Source: Mycolicibacterium sp. ND9-15
GTDB taxonomy: Bacteria > Actinomycetota > Actinomycetes > Mycobacteriales > Mycobacteriaceae
Length of the DNA: 64,000 nucleotides
Direction of reading: 5' to 3'
Assembly (NCBI RefSeq): GCF_035918395.1
Contig: NZ_CP142362.1
Coordinates: 2,703,501-2,767,500 of the forward strand
Shown piece by piece: positions 20,438 to 30,862 of this stretch (position 1 is its first letter; the number at the start of each line of letters is the position of its first letter). The notes under the pieces were generated by a model. The model was not told the DNA's origin, searched no databases, and saw nothing but the letters and a program-made list of their open reading frames with translations. The translations under genes and the position numbers were made by a program.

Positions 20438-21730
20438 ATGACCACCACCATCACGTCCGGGTTGGACGACGCGCACCCGTCGCCAGCTGTCGCAGCGGAG
20501 CTGTCCAGCGCTGACGCCGCTGCGCAACATGTTGGGGGCAATTGTCTGCGCGACGGCTCGGTGGGCCGGGTGGGCCTTGAGATCGAGGCGCATTGCTTCG
20601 ACCTGGCCGACCCCATGCGCAGGCCGGATTGGGATCACCTCACCGCAACCATCGCCGGACTTCCGCCACTACCGGGTGCCAGCAGAGTGACCGTTGAACC
20701 CGGTGGCGCCGTTGAACTCTCCGGCCCGCCGCTGCCGGGGCCGCTCGCCGCGATCAACGCGATGGCCACCGATCACGTGGTTCTTCGAGCGGCGTTCGCC
20801 CACGCCGGGCTAGGGCTGGCACTGCTGGGCGCCGACCCGCTGCGTCCCCCACAGCGGGTCAATCCCGGTGCGCGCTACCGCGCGATGGAAGCCTTCTTCG
20901 AGGCCAGCGATACCGGTGTTGCCGGTGCGGCGATGATGACCTCGACGGCGTCGGTTCAGGTCAACCTCGACGCGGGTCCGCGCGACGGCTGGGCGGACCG
21001 GGTCCGGCTCGCGCACGCGCTCGGACCGACGATGATCGCGATCGCGGCGAACTCGCCGCTGCTGAGCGGACGGTTCTCCGGCTGGCAGTCCGCTCGGCAA
21101 CGGGTGTGGGGGCAACTGGATTCGGCCCGCTGCGGTCCCGTACTCGGCGAGAGCGGCGACGACCCGGCCAGCGACTGGGCCCGATATGCGCTCAGGGCAC
21201 CGGTGATGCTCGTCAATCACCCCGGAGCCGACGCCGAACCGGTCACCGAATGGGTGCCGTTCGCCGACTGGGCCGACGGCCGGGTGTCGCTCGGCGGACG
21301 TCGACCCACCGAGGCCGACCTCGACTACCACCTGACGACCCTGTTCCCTCCGGTTCGGCCGCGCCAGTGGCTCGAGATCCGCTACCTCGACAGCGTGCCG
21401 GACGCCGTCTGGCCCGCGGTTGCGTTCACCATCACCACCCTGCTCGACGACCCGGCCGCCGCCGCCATCGCCGCCGAAGCCACCGAACCCGTCGCAACCG
21501 CATGGGACCGGGCCGCCCAGATCGGCCTCGGCGACCGGCACCTACGATCGGCCGCCCAACGATGCGTGCGCACCGCCGCCGACCGGGCACCGGCCGAACT
21601 CGAGGAATCGATGCGACAGTTGGTGCGTTCGGTCGAAATGGGACGGTGTCCGGCCGACGACTTCAGCGACCGGGTCGTCGACTACGGGATCGCGTCCGCG
21701 GTCACCCAACTGGCACGGGGGGCGATGTGA
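20438..21730 (+). CDS. egtA: Ergothioneine biosynthesis glutamate-cysteine ligase EgtA
   Basis: EgtA (430 residues) makes gamma-glutamylcysteine, the sulfur donor for ergothioneine. It belongs to the GCS2 family: [13 protein letters not shown] (glutamate/ATP site), [14 protein letters not shown] and the [12 protein letters not shown] strand are visible. ATG 20438 is chosen over ATG 20429 because GGAAGGGG lies about nine bases upstream of it. Its stop overlaps the egtB start (GTGA), opening a five-gene overlapping operon. Confidence 0.95.
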   Translation: MTTTITSGLDDAHPSPAVAAELSSADAAAQHVGGNCLRDGSVGRVGLEIEAHCFDLADPMRRPDWDHLTATIAGLPPLPGASRVTVEPGGAVELSGPPLPGPLAAINAMATDHVVLRAAFAHAGLGLALLGADPLRPPQRVNPGARYRAMEAFFEASDTGVAGAAMMTSTASVQVNLDAGPRDGWADRVRLAHALGPTMIAIAANSPLLSGRFSGWQSARQRVWGQLDSARCGPVLGESGDDPASDWARYALRAPVMLVNHPGADAEPVTEWVPFADWADGRVSLGGRRPTEADLDYHLTTLFPPVRPRQWLEIRYLDSVPDAVWPAVAFTITTLLDDPAAAAIAAEATEPVATAWDRAAQIGLGDRHLRSAAQRCVRTAADRAPAELEESMRQLVRSVEMGRCPADDFSDRVVDYGIASAVTQLARGAM

Positions 21731-23001
21731 CCTCACGCGAAACGATCGCGCGCGAACTCACCAAAGCCCGCGAGCGCACGCTACGGCTTGTCGACCTCGA
21801 CGACGCGGAACTGGGCCGCCAGTACAGCCCGCTGATGAGCCCGCTGGTGTGGGACCTCGCCCATATCGGCCAGCAGGAGGAGCTGTGGCTACTGCGCGAC
21901 GGGGATCCAAGGCGGCCCGGCGTGCTCAGCCCCGACGTCGAACGGCTCTACGACGCGTTCGCCAACTCCCGCGCCAGCCGGGCCAACCTTCCGCTGCTAC
22001 CGCCGTCGGACGCCAGGGCGTTCTGCTGCACCGTGCGTAACCGGGTGCTCGACACACTCGATGCGCTGCCCGACGTGAGCCCGGGGTTCGGCTTCGCCCT
22101 GGTGATCAGCCACGAGAATCAGCACGACGAAACCATGCTGCAGGCGCTGAACCTGCGATCCGGGCCACCGCTGCTGGACACCGGAACGCCGCTGCCCCCC
22201 GGACGCCCCGACGTGACGGGCACATCGGTACTGGTAACGGGCGGTGAATTCGTGCTCGGCGTGGACGCGGTCACCGAACCGGATTCGCTGGACAACGAAC
22301 GCCCGGCACACCTAGTCGACGTGCCCGCCTTCCGCATCGGACGCGTACCGGTCACCAACGGGGAGTGGCGCCGGTTCGTCGAGGACGGCGGCTACGACAA
22401 TCCGCGCTGGTGGTCGCGCCGCGGCTGGGCGCATCGGATCGAGGCAGGCCTGCGGGCGCCACAGTTCTGGAACCAGGACGGCACCCGCACAAGGTTCGGC
22501 CACGTCGAGAGCATCCCAGCCGACGAGCCGGTCCAGCATGTCACGTTCTTCGAAGCCGAGGCCTACGCCGCATGGGTGGGTGCCCGGCTGCCCACCGAGG
22601 CGGAGTGGGAGAAAGCCTGCGCGTGGGATCCCGCGGCCGGTGCCCGTCGCCGCTATCCCTGGGGCGCAACCGAACCCGACGCGACCCTGGCCAACCTCGG
22701 CGGCGACGCACTGCGTCCGGCACCGGTCGGGGCCTATCCCGCGGGCGCCTCCGCCTACGGCGTCGAGCAGATGCTCGGCGACGTGTGGGAATGGACGACG
22801 TCGCCGCTGCGGCCGTGGCCGGGGTTCACGCCGATGATCTACGACCGCTACTCACAACCGTTCTTCGAGGGCGACTACAAAGTGCTGCGTGGTGGGTCGT
22901 GGGCCGTCGCGCCGAGCGTGCTGCGGCCCAGCTTCCGCAACTGGGACCATCCGGTCCGCCGCCAGATCTTCTCCGGTGTGCGGCTGGCCTGGGACGTTTG
23001 A
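21727..23001 (+). CDS. egtB: Hercynine oxygenase (sulfoxide synthase) EgtB
   Basis: A 424-residue iron enzyme that joins gamma-glutamylcysteine to hercynine with oxygen, giving the sulfoxide. The N-terminal DinB-like half holds the three iron histidines: [12 protein letters not shown] (about residue 46) and the [10 protein letters not shown] pair (about 130-134). The C-terminal half is a formylglycine-generating-enzyme-like fold ([38 protein letters not shown]). GTG start overlaps the egtA stop; TGA overlaps the egtC ATG by one base. Confidence 0.96.
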   Translation: MTSRETIARELTKARERTLRLVDLDDAELGRQYSPLMSPLVWDLAHIGQQEELWLLRDGDPRRPGVLSPDVERLYDAFANSRASRANLPLLPPSDARAFCCTVRNRVLDTLDALPDVSPGFGFALVISHENQHDETMLQALNLRSGPPLLDTGTPLPPGRPDVTGTSVLVTGGEFVLGVDAVTEPDSLDNERPAHLVDVPAFRIGRVPVTNGEWRRFVEDGGYDNPRWWSRRGWAHRIEAGLRAPQFWNQDGTRTRFGHVESIPADEPVQHVTFFEAEAYAAWVGARLPTEAEWEKACAWDPAAGARRRYPWGATEPDATLANLGGDALRPAPVGAYPAGASAYGVEQMLGDVWEWTTSPLRPWPGFTPMIYDRYSQPFFEGDYKVLRGGSWAVAPSVLRPSFRNWDHPVRRQIFSGVRLAWDV

Positions 23002-23705
23002 TGTGCAGGCATCTGGGGTGGCTCGGCGAACCCGTGTCGGTGGCCTCGCTGGTCATCGAACCCACCAACGGCCTTCTGGTGCAGTCGTACTCACCGCGTC
23101 GCCAGAAACACGGGCTGATGAACGCCGACGGTTGGGGCGTCGGGTTCTACTCACCCGATCTGCCTGGCGGCACGCCTTGCCGGTGGCGCAGCGCCACCCC
23201 GATGTGGAGTGACGCCTCGCTTGCGTCGGTGGCACCCGCACTGCGCAGCGGCTGTGTCGTCGCCGCGGTGCGCTCGGCGACCGTCGGCATGCCGATCGAG
23301 GCGACCGCAGCGGCGCCGTTCACCGACGGCCACTGGCTGCTCTCGCACAACGGTCTGGTCGATCGCGCGGTCCTACCGCCTTCGGCGAGCGCCGAGTCGA
23401 CCAACGACAGCGCCCTGCTCGCGGCGCTGATCTTCGACCGCGGCCTCGACGCACTGGGCGACACCATCGTCGAGGTCGCCGCCGTAGATCCCAATGCGAG
23501 GTTGAACATATTGGCGGGTAACGGATCTCGTCTGCTCGCTACCGCCTGGGGTGACACGCTGTCGGCGCTACGGCGTTCGGACGGGGTCGTGCTGGCCAGC
23601 GAACCCTACGACGACGACCCGGGTTGGCAGGAGATCCCGGATCGACACCTTGTCGACGTCACGCCTTCGCGCGTGCAACTGGTCCCACTGAGAGGATCCC
23701 GATGA
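23001..23705 (+). CDS. egtC: Gamma-glutamyl-hercynylcysteine S-oxide hydrolase EgtC
   Basis: A 234-residue class II glutamine amidotransferase-like enzyme that removes glutamate from the EgtB product. The nucleophile is Cys2 ([12 protein letters not shown]), exposed after Met removal. [14 protein letters not shown] and [10 protein letters not shown] are the conserved Ntn segments. Start and stop both overlap neighbouring egt genes (by 1 and 4 bases), so stoichiometric translation is likely. Confidence 0.95.
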   Translation: MCRHLGWLGEPVSVASLVIEPTNGLLVQSYSPRRQKHGLMNADGWGVGFYSPDLPGGTPCRWRSATPMWSDASLASVAPALRSGCVVAAVRSATVGMPIEATAAAPFTDGHWLLSHNGLVDRAVLPPSASAESTNDSALLAALIFDRGLDALGDTIVEVAAVDPNARLNILAGNGSRLLATAWGDTLSALRRSDGVVLASEPYDDDPGWQEIPDRHLVDVTPSRVQLVPLRGSR

Positions 23706-24703
23706 CAGTCCAACGAGGAGCGGACGCGGATTGCGCAGGCACGCCGTCGCTGTCGAACCACCTGTCCGCCGACTCGGCAGCGACCGCGCTGCGCCGAGAC
23801 GTGCTCGACGGTCTGACATCATCACCGAAATCGTTGCCACCCAAGTGGTTTTATGACTCCGTCGGCAGCGACCTGTTCGACCAGATCACCCGGCTGCCCG
23901 AGTACTACCCGACGCGGGCCGAGGCCGAGATCCTCAGGGACCGGGCGGACGAAATCGCCGAGGCTTCGGGCGCCGACACGCTGGTGGAACTGGGCAGCGG
24001 TACGTCGGAGAAGACCCGCATGCTGCTCGACGCGCTACACGAGCGTGAATCGCTGCGCCGGTTCATCCCGTTCGACGTCGACGCCAGCGTGCTCGCCGCC
24101 GCCGGGTCGGCCATCCAGAGCGAGTATCCCGGTATCGAGATCGACGCGGTGTGCGGGGATTTCGAGGAGCACCTGGGCCAGATCCCCAGCGTGGGCCGTC
24201 GCCTCGTCGCTTTCCTGGGATCGACGATCGGAAACCTCACCCCGGGCCCGCGCGCCGACTTCCTGGCTGCCCTTTCGGAGATGCTGCGACCCGGTGACAG
24301 CCTGCTGCTGGGCGCCGATCTGGTGAAGGACACCGACCGCCTGGTACGCGCCTACGACGACAGCGCGGGTGTCACCGCGACGTTCAACCGCAACGTGCTG
24401 GCAGTGGTCAACCGCGAACTGCACGCCGATTTCGATCTCGACGCGTTCGCCCATGTGGCGAAGTGGAACGCGGACCAAGAACGTATCGAGATGTGGCTGC
24501 GCGCCACCGAAGCGCAACGGGTCCATGTGCGCGATCTCGAACTGACTGCCGAGTTCGCGGCCGGTGAGGAGATGCTGACGGAGGTGTCGTGCAAGTTCCG
24601 GCCCGACGGCATCGAGGCCGAACTGGCCGCGGCCGGGCTACCGCTCACCCACTGGTGGACCGACGCCGGAGGAGACTTCGGACTGACCTTGTCGACGAAA
24701 TGA
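23702..24703 (+). CDS. egtD: L-histidine N-alpha-methyltransferase EgtD
   Basis: EgtD (333 residues) trimethylates histidine to hercynine, the first committed step of ergothioneine synthesis. The SAM site [17 protein letters not shown] lies at about residues 85-100; [20 protein letters not shown] and the histidine-binding [10 protein letters not shown] are characteristic, with GSTIGNLTP further on. The ATG is embedded in the egtC stop (ATGA). The order egtABCDE matches M. tuberculosis Rv3704c-Rv3700c. Confidence 0.96.
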   Translation: MTVQRGADADCAGTPSLSNHLSADSAATALRRDVLDGLTSSPKSLPPKWFYDSVGSDLFDQITRLPEYYPTRAEAEILRDRADEIAEASGADTLVELGSGTSEKTRMLLDALHERESLRRFIPFDVDASVLAAAGSAIQSEYPGIEIDAVCGDFEEHLGQIPSVGRRLVAFLGSTIGNLTPGPRADFLAALSEMLRPGDSLLLGADLVKDTDRLVRAYDDSAGVTATFNRNVLAVVNRELHADFDLDAFAHVAKWNADQERIEMWLRATEAQRVHVRDLELTAEFAAGEEMLTEVSCKFRPDGIEAELAAAGLPLTHWWTDAGGDFGLTLSTK

Positions 24704-25824
24704 CCCTCGCGCAGCGGTGGCGGTCGGCCCGGCCGGCGGTCGCCGGCGTGCACCTGGACAGCGCGGCCTGCTCGCGCCAGAGCATGGCGGCGATGGACGC
24801 CGCCGGCCAGCACGCCCGCCATGAAGCCGAAGCCGGCGGTTACGTCGCCGCCGAGGCCGCCGCGCCGGTGCTCGACGCCGGGCGGGCGGCGATCGCCGCA
24901 TTGACCGGGCTGGCGAGCACCGACATCGTGTTCACCACCGGCGCCAACAACGCGTTGGACCTGCTGCTCGGCGCCTGGCCCGGTGACCGGATCCTGGCGT
25001 GCCTGCCCGGCGAGTACGGTCCGAACCTGGCGATCATGGCGGCCAACGGGTTCGCCGTTCGCGCGCTGCCCGCCGATCGCGATGGCCGGCTCGACCTGGA
25101 GGGCGCTGCTCGCGAACTGGCCGCCGATCCGCCCGCGTTGGTGCACCTGACGGCGCTGGCCAGCCACCGCGGCCTGGCGCAGCCGGTGTCGGCGCTGGCC
25201 GGCGTTTGCAGGAACTCCGGTGTGGCGCTGGTGGTCGACGCCGCCCAGGCGCTGGGACATCTCGACTGTGCGGTAACGCCGGCGGCGATCTATGGTTCGT
25301 CGCGGAAATGGCTCGCGGGCCCGCGTGGGGTGGGGTTCCTGGGGATCCACCCAGAGCTCGCGCAGCGGTTGCGGCCGCGGCTGCCACCGCCGGGCTGGAA
25401 CCTCTCCTCGACCGTCCTGCAGCGCCTCGAGCATGGTGAGGCGAATATCGCTGCCCGAGTGGGCTTTTCGGTAGCGTTGGGCGAGCACCTGGCCGAACAC
25501 CCCGACCAGGTGCGGACCCGGCTGGCGGAGGTGGGCAGGCTGACCCGCGACGCCGTGGCCGGGTTGCGTGGGTGGCGGGTCGTCGAGCCGCGCGACGAGC
25601 CGACCGCGATCACGACGCTGGCCCCGACGGACGGCGCCGATCCGCGCAGGGTCCGCGCCGGCCTGATCGCCGAGCACGGGATCGTCACGACCTACGCCGA
25701 CGTCCAGCGTGCTCCGTTCGAGATGACGACACCGCTGCTTCGGGCGTCGCCCCACGTCGACGTCACTCCCGAGGAACTCGCGCTGTTCGCCGAGGCTTTG
25801 TCGGCCAGCACTCGACGGGTGTGA
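24700..25824 (+). CDS. egtE: Hercynylcysteine sulfoxide beta-lyase EgtE
   Basis: A 374-residue PLP-dependent class V aminotransferase-fold enzyme that cleaves the C-S bond in the last step to ergothioneine. The PLP lysine is in [16 protein letters not shown] (about residue 202); the cofactor phosphate site [11 protein letters not shown] and the Asp in [13 protein letters not shown] are also seen. ATG 24700 overlaps the egtD stop. It closes the operon; about 97 bp separate it from the next gene. Confidence 0.95.
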   Translation: MTLAQRWRSARPAVAGVHLDSAACSRQSMAAMDAAGQHARHEAEAGGYVAAEAAAPVLDAGRAAIAALTGLASTDIVFTTGANNALDLLLGAWPGDRILACLPGEYGPNLAIMAANGFAVRALPADRDGRLDLEGAARELAADPPALVHLTALASHRGLAQPVSALAGVCRNSGVALVVDAAQALGHLDCAVTPAAIYGSSRKWLAGPRGVGFLGIHPELAQRLRPRLPPPGWNLSSTVLQRLEHGEANIAARVGFSVALGEHLAEHPDQVRTRLAEVGRLTRDAVAGLRGWRVVEPRDEPTAITTLAPTDGADPRRVRAGLIAEHGIVTTYADVQRAPFEMTTPLLRASPHVDVTPEELALFAEALSASTRRV

Positions 25825-25920
25825 CGTCCGCCAGGCGGACGCGTGCCGTCATGTCTTGTGCAGAAGCGGCAGCGGTCGGGTACAAGAGAGAAAGGTAGCG
25901 AAAGGGACGAGTGAGCAACC

Positions 25921-27093
25921 GTGGTCATGATTGAGCGGCTCGATGATGGTGGTTTGCGAGAGCTATCGCAACGCAGTGACGCACTGGGCGTGTTGTCCGT
26001 CTATGTGAACGCCGACCAGCGGCACGACCCTAACCTGCAAGCAACCGGCATCGACCTGAGAAATCGGTACCGGGAACTGCAGCGCCGGGTGAGCCAGGAT
26101 GCCGACGCGGATAAGCGCCGCAACGTGGGTGCGGCGCTCGAGCGACTCTGGCCCCAGATCGAAACCCTGGCAGTTGCGGGAAAGTCGGGCCGGGGCCGCA
26201 TCGCGTTCGCAGCTTTGGGAAGTGACTGGATCATGCGACTCGAGAGCCAGATGCCGGTCGGTAACCGGGTCGTGCTGGACAGCGGCCCGTTCATCCACCC
26301 GCTCCTCGAGCTTCTCGACGAAGGTCGCCGGGCTGGTGTCGTCGTTGTGTCCGGCGATGCGGCCCGGCTGCTCGAGTGGCGACTCGGCTCGTTGCGGGAG
26401 CTGAGCCGGCTGGCGCAGGAGTACATCGAGGCGCCGCACGAGCGTGCCGGGCAGATCGGCGGCGGACCGGCCGGGCAGTTCAACACTCCGGTGCGCGAAC
26501 AACGCCAAGCCCGGGAGCGCGACCGGAGTCAGCGGTTCTTGGACCAGGTGACCCACGTGGCTGCCGAACTCTCCCGCGAGCGCGGTTGGGAGCGGATCCT
26601 CGTCAGTGGTGAGGAGCGCTGGACGCAGACAATCGTCCCGAAGTTTCCGCAGGACCTGCGCGACCGTGTATTCGTCGACCCCCGCATTCTGAATGGGTTC
26701 GATGACGCTGAACTGGCGGCGGCGATCACCGAATGGGTTCATGCGCAGCACAAGGAGCGCGAGAGTCACCTCTTGGCGCAAGTGCGCGCCGCCGCCGGGA
26801 CGGGACTCGGAGCGCTGGGCTTGTCCGAGGTGGCTGCGGCCTTGAACGCCGGAAGGGTCGCACACCTGGTGTACGACCCTGAGGTTCGGTATGTGGGAAC
26901 GGTTGGGCGAGACGGCGCACTCTATGGCGGTGACGAGCGTGGCACGAGTCCAGAGGCCACACCGGAACCCCGACTGACGGAACGGTTGGTCGAGCGAGCC
27001 CTTCAAACGGGCGCGCGGATCAGTCCCGTCGAGGGGGCCGCCGGTGGCACCCTCGGCGAGGCTGCCGGCGTGGGTGCCCTCCTGCGCTGGTAA
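25921..27093 (+). CDS. baeRF-family (bacterial archaeo-eukaryotic release factor-like) protein
   Basis: A 390-residue protein starting at GTG 25921 (or ATG 25927). The layout matches the baeRF/Vms1-like group related to eRF1: an N-terminal domain (LGVLSVYVNAD), then VVVVSGDAARLLEWRLG, a glycine/glutamine loop (GQIGGGPAGQFNTPV) followed by a basic helix (REQRQARERDRSQRFL), and a C-terminal segment (RVAHLVYDPEVRY). In eRF1 the equivalent loop carries GGQ and triggers peptidyl-tRNA hydrolysis; the GxxGQ here is only suggestive. A ribosome-rescue or tRNA-related role is inference. Confidence 0.65.
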   Translation: MVMIERLDDGGLRELSQRSDALGVLSVYVNADQRHDPNLQATGIDLRNRYRELQRRVSQDADADKRRNVGAALERLWPQIETLAVAGKSGRGRIAFAALGSDWIMRLESQMPVGNRVVLDSGPFIHPLLELLDEGRRAGVVVVSGDAARLLEWRLGSLRELSRLAQEYIEAPHERAGQIGGGPAGQFNTPVREQRQARERDRSQRFLDQVTHVAAELSRERGWERILVSGEERWTQTIVPKFPQDLRDRVFVDPRILNGFDDAELAAAITEWVHAQHKERESHLLAQVRAAAGTGLGALGLSEVAAALNAGRVAHLVYDPEVRYVGTVGRDGALYGGDERGTSPEATPEPRLTERLVERALQTGARISPVEGAAGGTLGEAAGVGALLRW

Positions 27094-27163
27094 CGCGTGC
27101 TGAACGTTCGGCTGGGACAGACATGTGCGGCCGTGACCCGCTGACGGTTCCGCAGGTCCGCTC

Positions 27164-28648
27164 TCACTCGTCGAACCCTTCGCCCCAGGTGTGCACGGGT
27201 TCGTTGCTGTGCATCCGCACCCCGTACCGGCGCAGCATCTCCGCGAGTGCCGCGGGCCGCGCCATCCCGCGTTCCTGCAGCGCGCGCACCGTCGCGACCT
27301 GCCACGTGGCGCCGTTGCGACCGGCCTTGGCGCGGCCTTCGATCACCCCCAGATAGCGGTCGCGGACCTCGGCCGCGACCTCCCAGCGCCGCAGGCCGTC
27401 GTCGGCCATCGGCAACAGCTGGCGTAGTACCAACTCGTCGGCGGTCACCTCGCCGAAGCCCGGCCAGTACAGCCGGGCGTCCATGCCGTGCTGGGCTGCT
27501 TCGACGAAATTATGTTCTGCCGCAGCAAAACTCATCTTCGTCCACAATGGACGGTCCTCCTCGGACAGGGTGCGTAGCGCGCCGTAGTAGAACGCGGCGT
27601 TGGCCATCATGTCGACCACGGTCGGGCCTGCGGGCAGCACACGGTTCTCCACCCGCAGGTGCGGACGGTCGTTCACGACGTCGTACACCGGCCGGTTCCA
27701 CCGGTAGATGGTGCCGTTGTGCAGGCGCAACTCCGACAGCATCGGGGTGCGGCCCTCGGCGAGCTCACGGATCGGGTCCTCGTCGGACAACTCCGGCAGC
27801 AGCGACGGGAAGTAGCGCACGTTCTCCTCGAACAGGTCGAAGATGGACGTGATCCAGCGTTCGCCGAACCAGACGCGCGGACGGACACCCTGCGCCTTGA
27901 GCTCATCGGGCCGGGTGTCGGTGGCCTGGGCGAACAACTCGATACGCGTCTCGGCCCACAGTTCATGACCGAAGAAGTACGGGGAGTTGGCGCCCAGCGC
28001 GAGTTGCGGACCGGCCAGCACCTGGGCGGCGTTCCAGTTCTGCGCGAATTCGGTGGGCGACACCTGTAGGTGCAACTGCATGCTGGTGCACGCGGATTCC
28101 GGCGCGATTGTCGCGGTCTGCAGGCTCAGCCGCTCCGGCCCGACGATGTCGATCAGGATGTCCTCGCCCCGGGCGGTGAAGATCGAGTCGTTGAGCGCCT
28201 GATAACGCGTCGACTCGCTCATCCACCGGCCCGCCAGGTGCTCGGGCAGCAACGTCGGCAGGATCCCGACCATCACGATGTGCGCGTCGTGACGGTTGGC
28301 TTTCGTCTCGGCCGCGTTCAGGCTTTCGCGCACCTCGGCTTCGAGCTCGAGCGCCGCCCGCCCGGGCAGCCGCCGCGGGGGGACGTTGAATTCGATGTTG
28401 TATGCGCCCAATTCCGTTTGGTATGCCGGATCGGCGATCGCCTGAAGCACCTCGGAGTTGCTCATCGCGGGCTGGTAGGCCGAGTCGACCAGATTGCACT
28501 CGATCTCCATGCCGGTCAGCGGCCGTTCGAATTCGAAGCTGGACTGGGCGAGCATTGTCTCGAAGACGTCGAGGCACTGCTGGACCTTGCGGCGGTACTC
28601 CCGGCGTTGCGCGCTGCTGTAGCCGGTGCCCTTCACTTCCTCGCCCAC
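27164..28648 (-). CDS. GCS2-family carboxylate-amine ligase (glutamate-cysteine ligase-like)
   Basis: A 494-residue ATP-grasp-like ligase from GTG 28648 (MGEEVKGTGYSSAQRREYRR). Family features are LTGMEIECNLVDSAYQP near residue 45, YNIEFNVPPRRLPG, CTSMQLHLQVSP and the C-terminal VENRVLPAGPTVVDM. It is a second, distantly related GCS2 protein beside the EgtA ligase in this window, so its acceptor is probably not the one used in ergothioneine synthesis. The open frame runs about 200 codons beyond this start, but the extension is rejected because it is antisense to the MBL gene. It is transcribed divergently from that gene. Confidence 0.75.
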   Translation of the reverse strand: MGEEVKGTGYSSAQRREYRRKVQQCLDVFETMLAQSSFEFERPLTGMEIECNLVDSAYQPAMSNSEVLQAIADPAYQTELGAYNIEFNVPPRRLPGRAALELEAEVRESLNAAETKANRHDAHIVMVGILPTLLPEHLAGRWMSESTRYQALNDSIFTARGEDILIDIVGPERLSLQTATIAPESACTSMQLHLQVSPTEFAQNWNAAQVLAGPQLALGANSPYFFGHELWAETRIELFAQATDTRPDELKAQGVRPRVWFGERWITSIFDLFEENVRYFPSLLPELSDEDPIRELAEGRTPMLSELRLHNGTIYRWNRPVYDVVNDRPHLRVENRVLPAGPTVVDMMANAAFYYGALRTLSEEDRPLWTKMSFAAAEHNFVEAAQHGMDARLYWPGFGEVTADELVLRQLLPMADDGLRRWEVAAEVRDRYLGVIEGRAKAGRNGATWQVATVRALQERGMARPAALAEMLRRYGVRMHSNEPVHTWGEGFDE

Positions 28649-28787
28649 ACTGCCATTGTCGGCGAGCGCCCGCGTTTGCATCCGGACACGCCGCGATTGG
28701 TCGACATTTCGCGGTCGTTCGCGGCCCCGCGAGCGCGCTCGCCGGGCGTTCCTGCATAAAGCCCGCCGCGGCGGGTAGTTCAGGACG

Positions 28788-29621
28788 ATGGACGTCACCG
28801 TCACCTTCATCGGCAATGCCACCACGCTGATCTCCGGTAGCCGGCATAACGGCGATGAGCGCTCGCGCGAAGAGCAGATAACGCTGTTGACTGACCCGAA
28901 CTTCTTGCACCGGGGCCAGCACGCATACCTGGGGTACGGTCTGCTGTCCAAGCGGCTACACGGGCCTGCGCTCGACATCGACCAACTGCCCGCACTCGAC
29001 GCGGTGGTGCTGTCGCACATGCACGGCGACCACTGGGACCGGGTGTCGCAAAGTCGGCTCGACCATGCGTTGCCGATTCTGACCACACCGCACGCCGCCA
29101 AACGGCTGGCCCGCCGCGGCTTCGGCCGGGCCGTGGCGCTGAAGACCTGGCAGCACCACGAGCTCACCATGGGCGCGGTATCCGTCAAAGTCACCTCGCT
29201 GCCCGGCCGACACGGGCCGAGCCCTGTCGACCGGGTGCTGCCACCCGTGATGGGCAGCATGATCGAGTTCTCCGACGGGACGGCGCGCCGCCGCCTCTAC
29301 ATATCCGGGGACACCTTGATGATCGACGAACTAAGAGAAATACCAGTGCGATTCGAGTCGATCGACGTCGGTGTTCTGCACCTGGGCGGCACCCGGCTGC
29401 CGTTCGGTCGGCACCTGCCGTTCGGGCTGACGGTCACGATGGACGGCCGCCAGGGCGCCGACGTCGTCGAGTTGCTCGACCTGCCGAAGATGATCCCGGT
29501 GCACTTCGACGACTACGGGGTGTTCGCTTCACCGCTGTCCGACTTCGTCGAACAGATGAAGCGACGTGGGCTGTCGGACCGGATCATCGAATTGGAACGC
29601 GGTTCGTCGGTCACCGTTTGA
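28788..29621 (+). CDS. MBL-fold metallohydrolase
   Basis: A 277-residue metallo-beta-lactamase-fold protein of the UlaG/NAPE-PLD-like group. The metal motif VVLSHMHGDHWDRVS (HxHxDH, about residue 80), then a His in LPGRHGPSPVD, an Asp in LYISGDTLMIDE and a His in IPVHFDDYG supply the two-metal site. No signal peptide. Substrate unknown; UlaG-like members open lactones or split phosphodiesters. The only close neighbour on its strand is the catalase pseudogene. Confidence 0.85.
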   Translation: MDVTVTFIGNATTLISGSRHNGDERSREEQITLLTDPNFLHRGQHAYLGYGLLSKRLHGPALDIDQLPALDAVVLSHMHGDHWDRVSQSRLDHALPILTTPHAAKRLARRGFGRAVALKTWQHHELTMGAVSVKVTSLPGRHGPSPVDRVLPPVMGSMIEFSDGTARRRLYISGDTLMIDELREIPVRFESIDVGVLHLGGTRLPFGRHLPFGLTVTMDGRQGADVVELLDLPKMIPVHFDDYGVFASPLSDFVEQMKRRGLSDRIIELERGSSVTV

Positions 29622-29640
29622 CCCGCGGCAAGGTGGGCAG
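29616..29640 (+). promoter_or_regulatory. SigF-like promoter remnant before the catalase pseudogene
   Basis: GTTT (29616-29619), 15 bases, then GGGCAG (29635-29640). It differs from the mycobacterial SigF -10 element GGGTAT at two positions and overlaps the MBL stop codon. It fits a former stress-controlled catalase gene. Confidence 0.4.
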
Positions 29641-29676
29641 GCGGGAGAGTCATCGACCGATCCGAAGGACTCACCC

Positions 29677-30834
29677 ATGACCGACGTCTCCTCGATACCC
29701 TCCGATTCCGACGACACCCGCGACATCCTCACCGACCGCCAGGGCCACCCCGTCTCCGACAACCAGAACCAGCGCACCATCGGCGCCCGTGGACCGGCGA
29801 CGATGGAGAATTACCACTTCCTGCCAAGCTCTTCTCGGAGGCGGGCAAACGCACCCGATCTGGCGATCCGGTTCTCGACGGTGATCGGCCGGTGTCAAGA
29901 GCCTGACCGAAGCCGATGCGGCAGCGGTCCAGGCCACCGAACTCGGCAGCGCCACCAAGGATCTCTACGAGAGCATCGAACGAGGTGACTTTCCCGAGTG
30001 GGAGCTGCTCGTGCAGATCATGAGCGACGACGACCACCCCGAGCTCAACTGGGATCCGCTCGACGACACCAAGGTGTGGCCGGAGAACGACTTCCCGCCC
30101 AAGCTCGTCGGCCGAATGGTCCTCAACCGCAACGTCGACAACTTCTTCAACGACAACGAGCAGATCGCGCTGGGCACCGGCGTGCTCGTCGATGGGTTGG
30201 AGTTCTCCGACGACAAGGTGTTGGTGGGCCGCACCTTCTCCTACTCCGACACCCAGCGCTACCGAGTCGGGCCCAACTACCCTCAGCTGCCGGTCACCCA
30301 GCCCAAGAACGCCAAAGTGTCGACGAACCAGCAGGGCGGCCCATGCAGTACGGAGTCGACAACATCGGCGCCCATGTGAACTACGAGCCGTCGATCACCG
30401 GCGGCCTGCGCGAAGCGGTGGCTGCGACGCCCGACGAAGTGGGCCCGAAGATCTCAGGACGGTTGACGCGCAAGCGAATTCCGCGGACCAACGATTACGA
30501 GCAGGCCGGCCAACGCTACCAGTTGATGGAGCAGTGGGAGAAGCACGACCTGGTGGCCAACTTCGTCACCAACATCTCCGAGGCCACCCGCGAGGTGCAG
30601 GAACGAATGGTGTGGCACTTGTTCATGTGTGACGACGAGTTGGGCCTGCGCGTCGGTGAGGGACTGGGCATCTCGGTCGACGACGTCCGCGACCTGGAAC
30701 CGCTGAAGTCGCAGACACTCACGGAGGACGAGGAGCAGCGCAGGCAGAATTTCGGCAAGAATGGCCCGAGGGACGTCGAGGGGTTGAAGATGACCCATTG
30801 CGTGCCGAACGAACGCGTGGTCAAGGCGTCGTAA
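29677..30834 (+). pseudogene. Degraded heme catalase gene
   Basis: Catalase segments are found in order but in changing frames. The start reads MTDVSSIPSDSDDTRDILTD and the family segment TIGARGPATMENYHFL; then, in another frame, KLFSEAGKRT; then [10 protein letters not shown] back in the first frame; then [13 protein letters not shown] through [16 protein letters not shown], including the heme-Tyr motif [18 protein letters not shown]; then, after a one-base loss near 30341, MQYGVDN to the C-terminus. The regions holding the catalytic His and Asn are deleted. Only about 385 codons remain where about 480 are expected. The gene cannot make an active enzyme. The late segments are well preserved, so the decay looks fairly recent. 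Confidence 0.9.
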
Positions 30835-30862
30835 CCCAACCCCGAACCGGCATACTGGCCCG

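Noticed and set aside
25855..25882. SigF-like element before the baeRF gene
   Set aside because: GGGTAC is present, but the -35 would be GTGC instead of GTTT, too weak to call.
28748..28778. GTTC and GGGTAG before the MBL gene as a SigF promoter
   Set aside because: Spacing is 21 bases, outside the 15-17 range.
28649..29260. N-terminal extension of the GCS2 ligase frame by about 200 codons
   Set aside because: The extension is antisense to the MBL gene and lacks family similarity; the protein pattern begins near GTG 28648.
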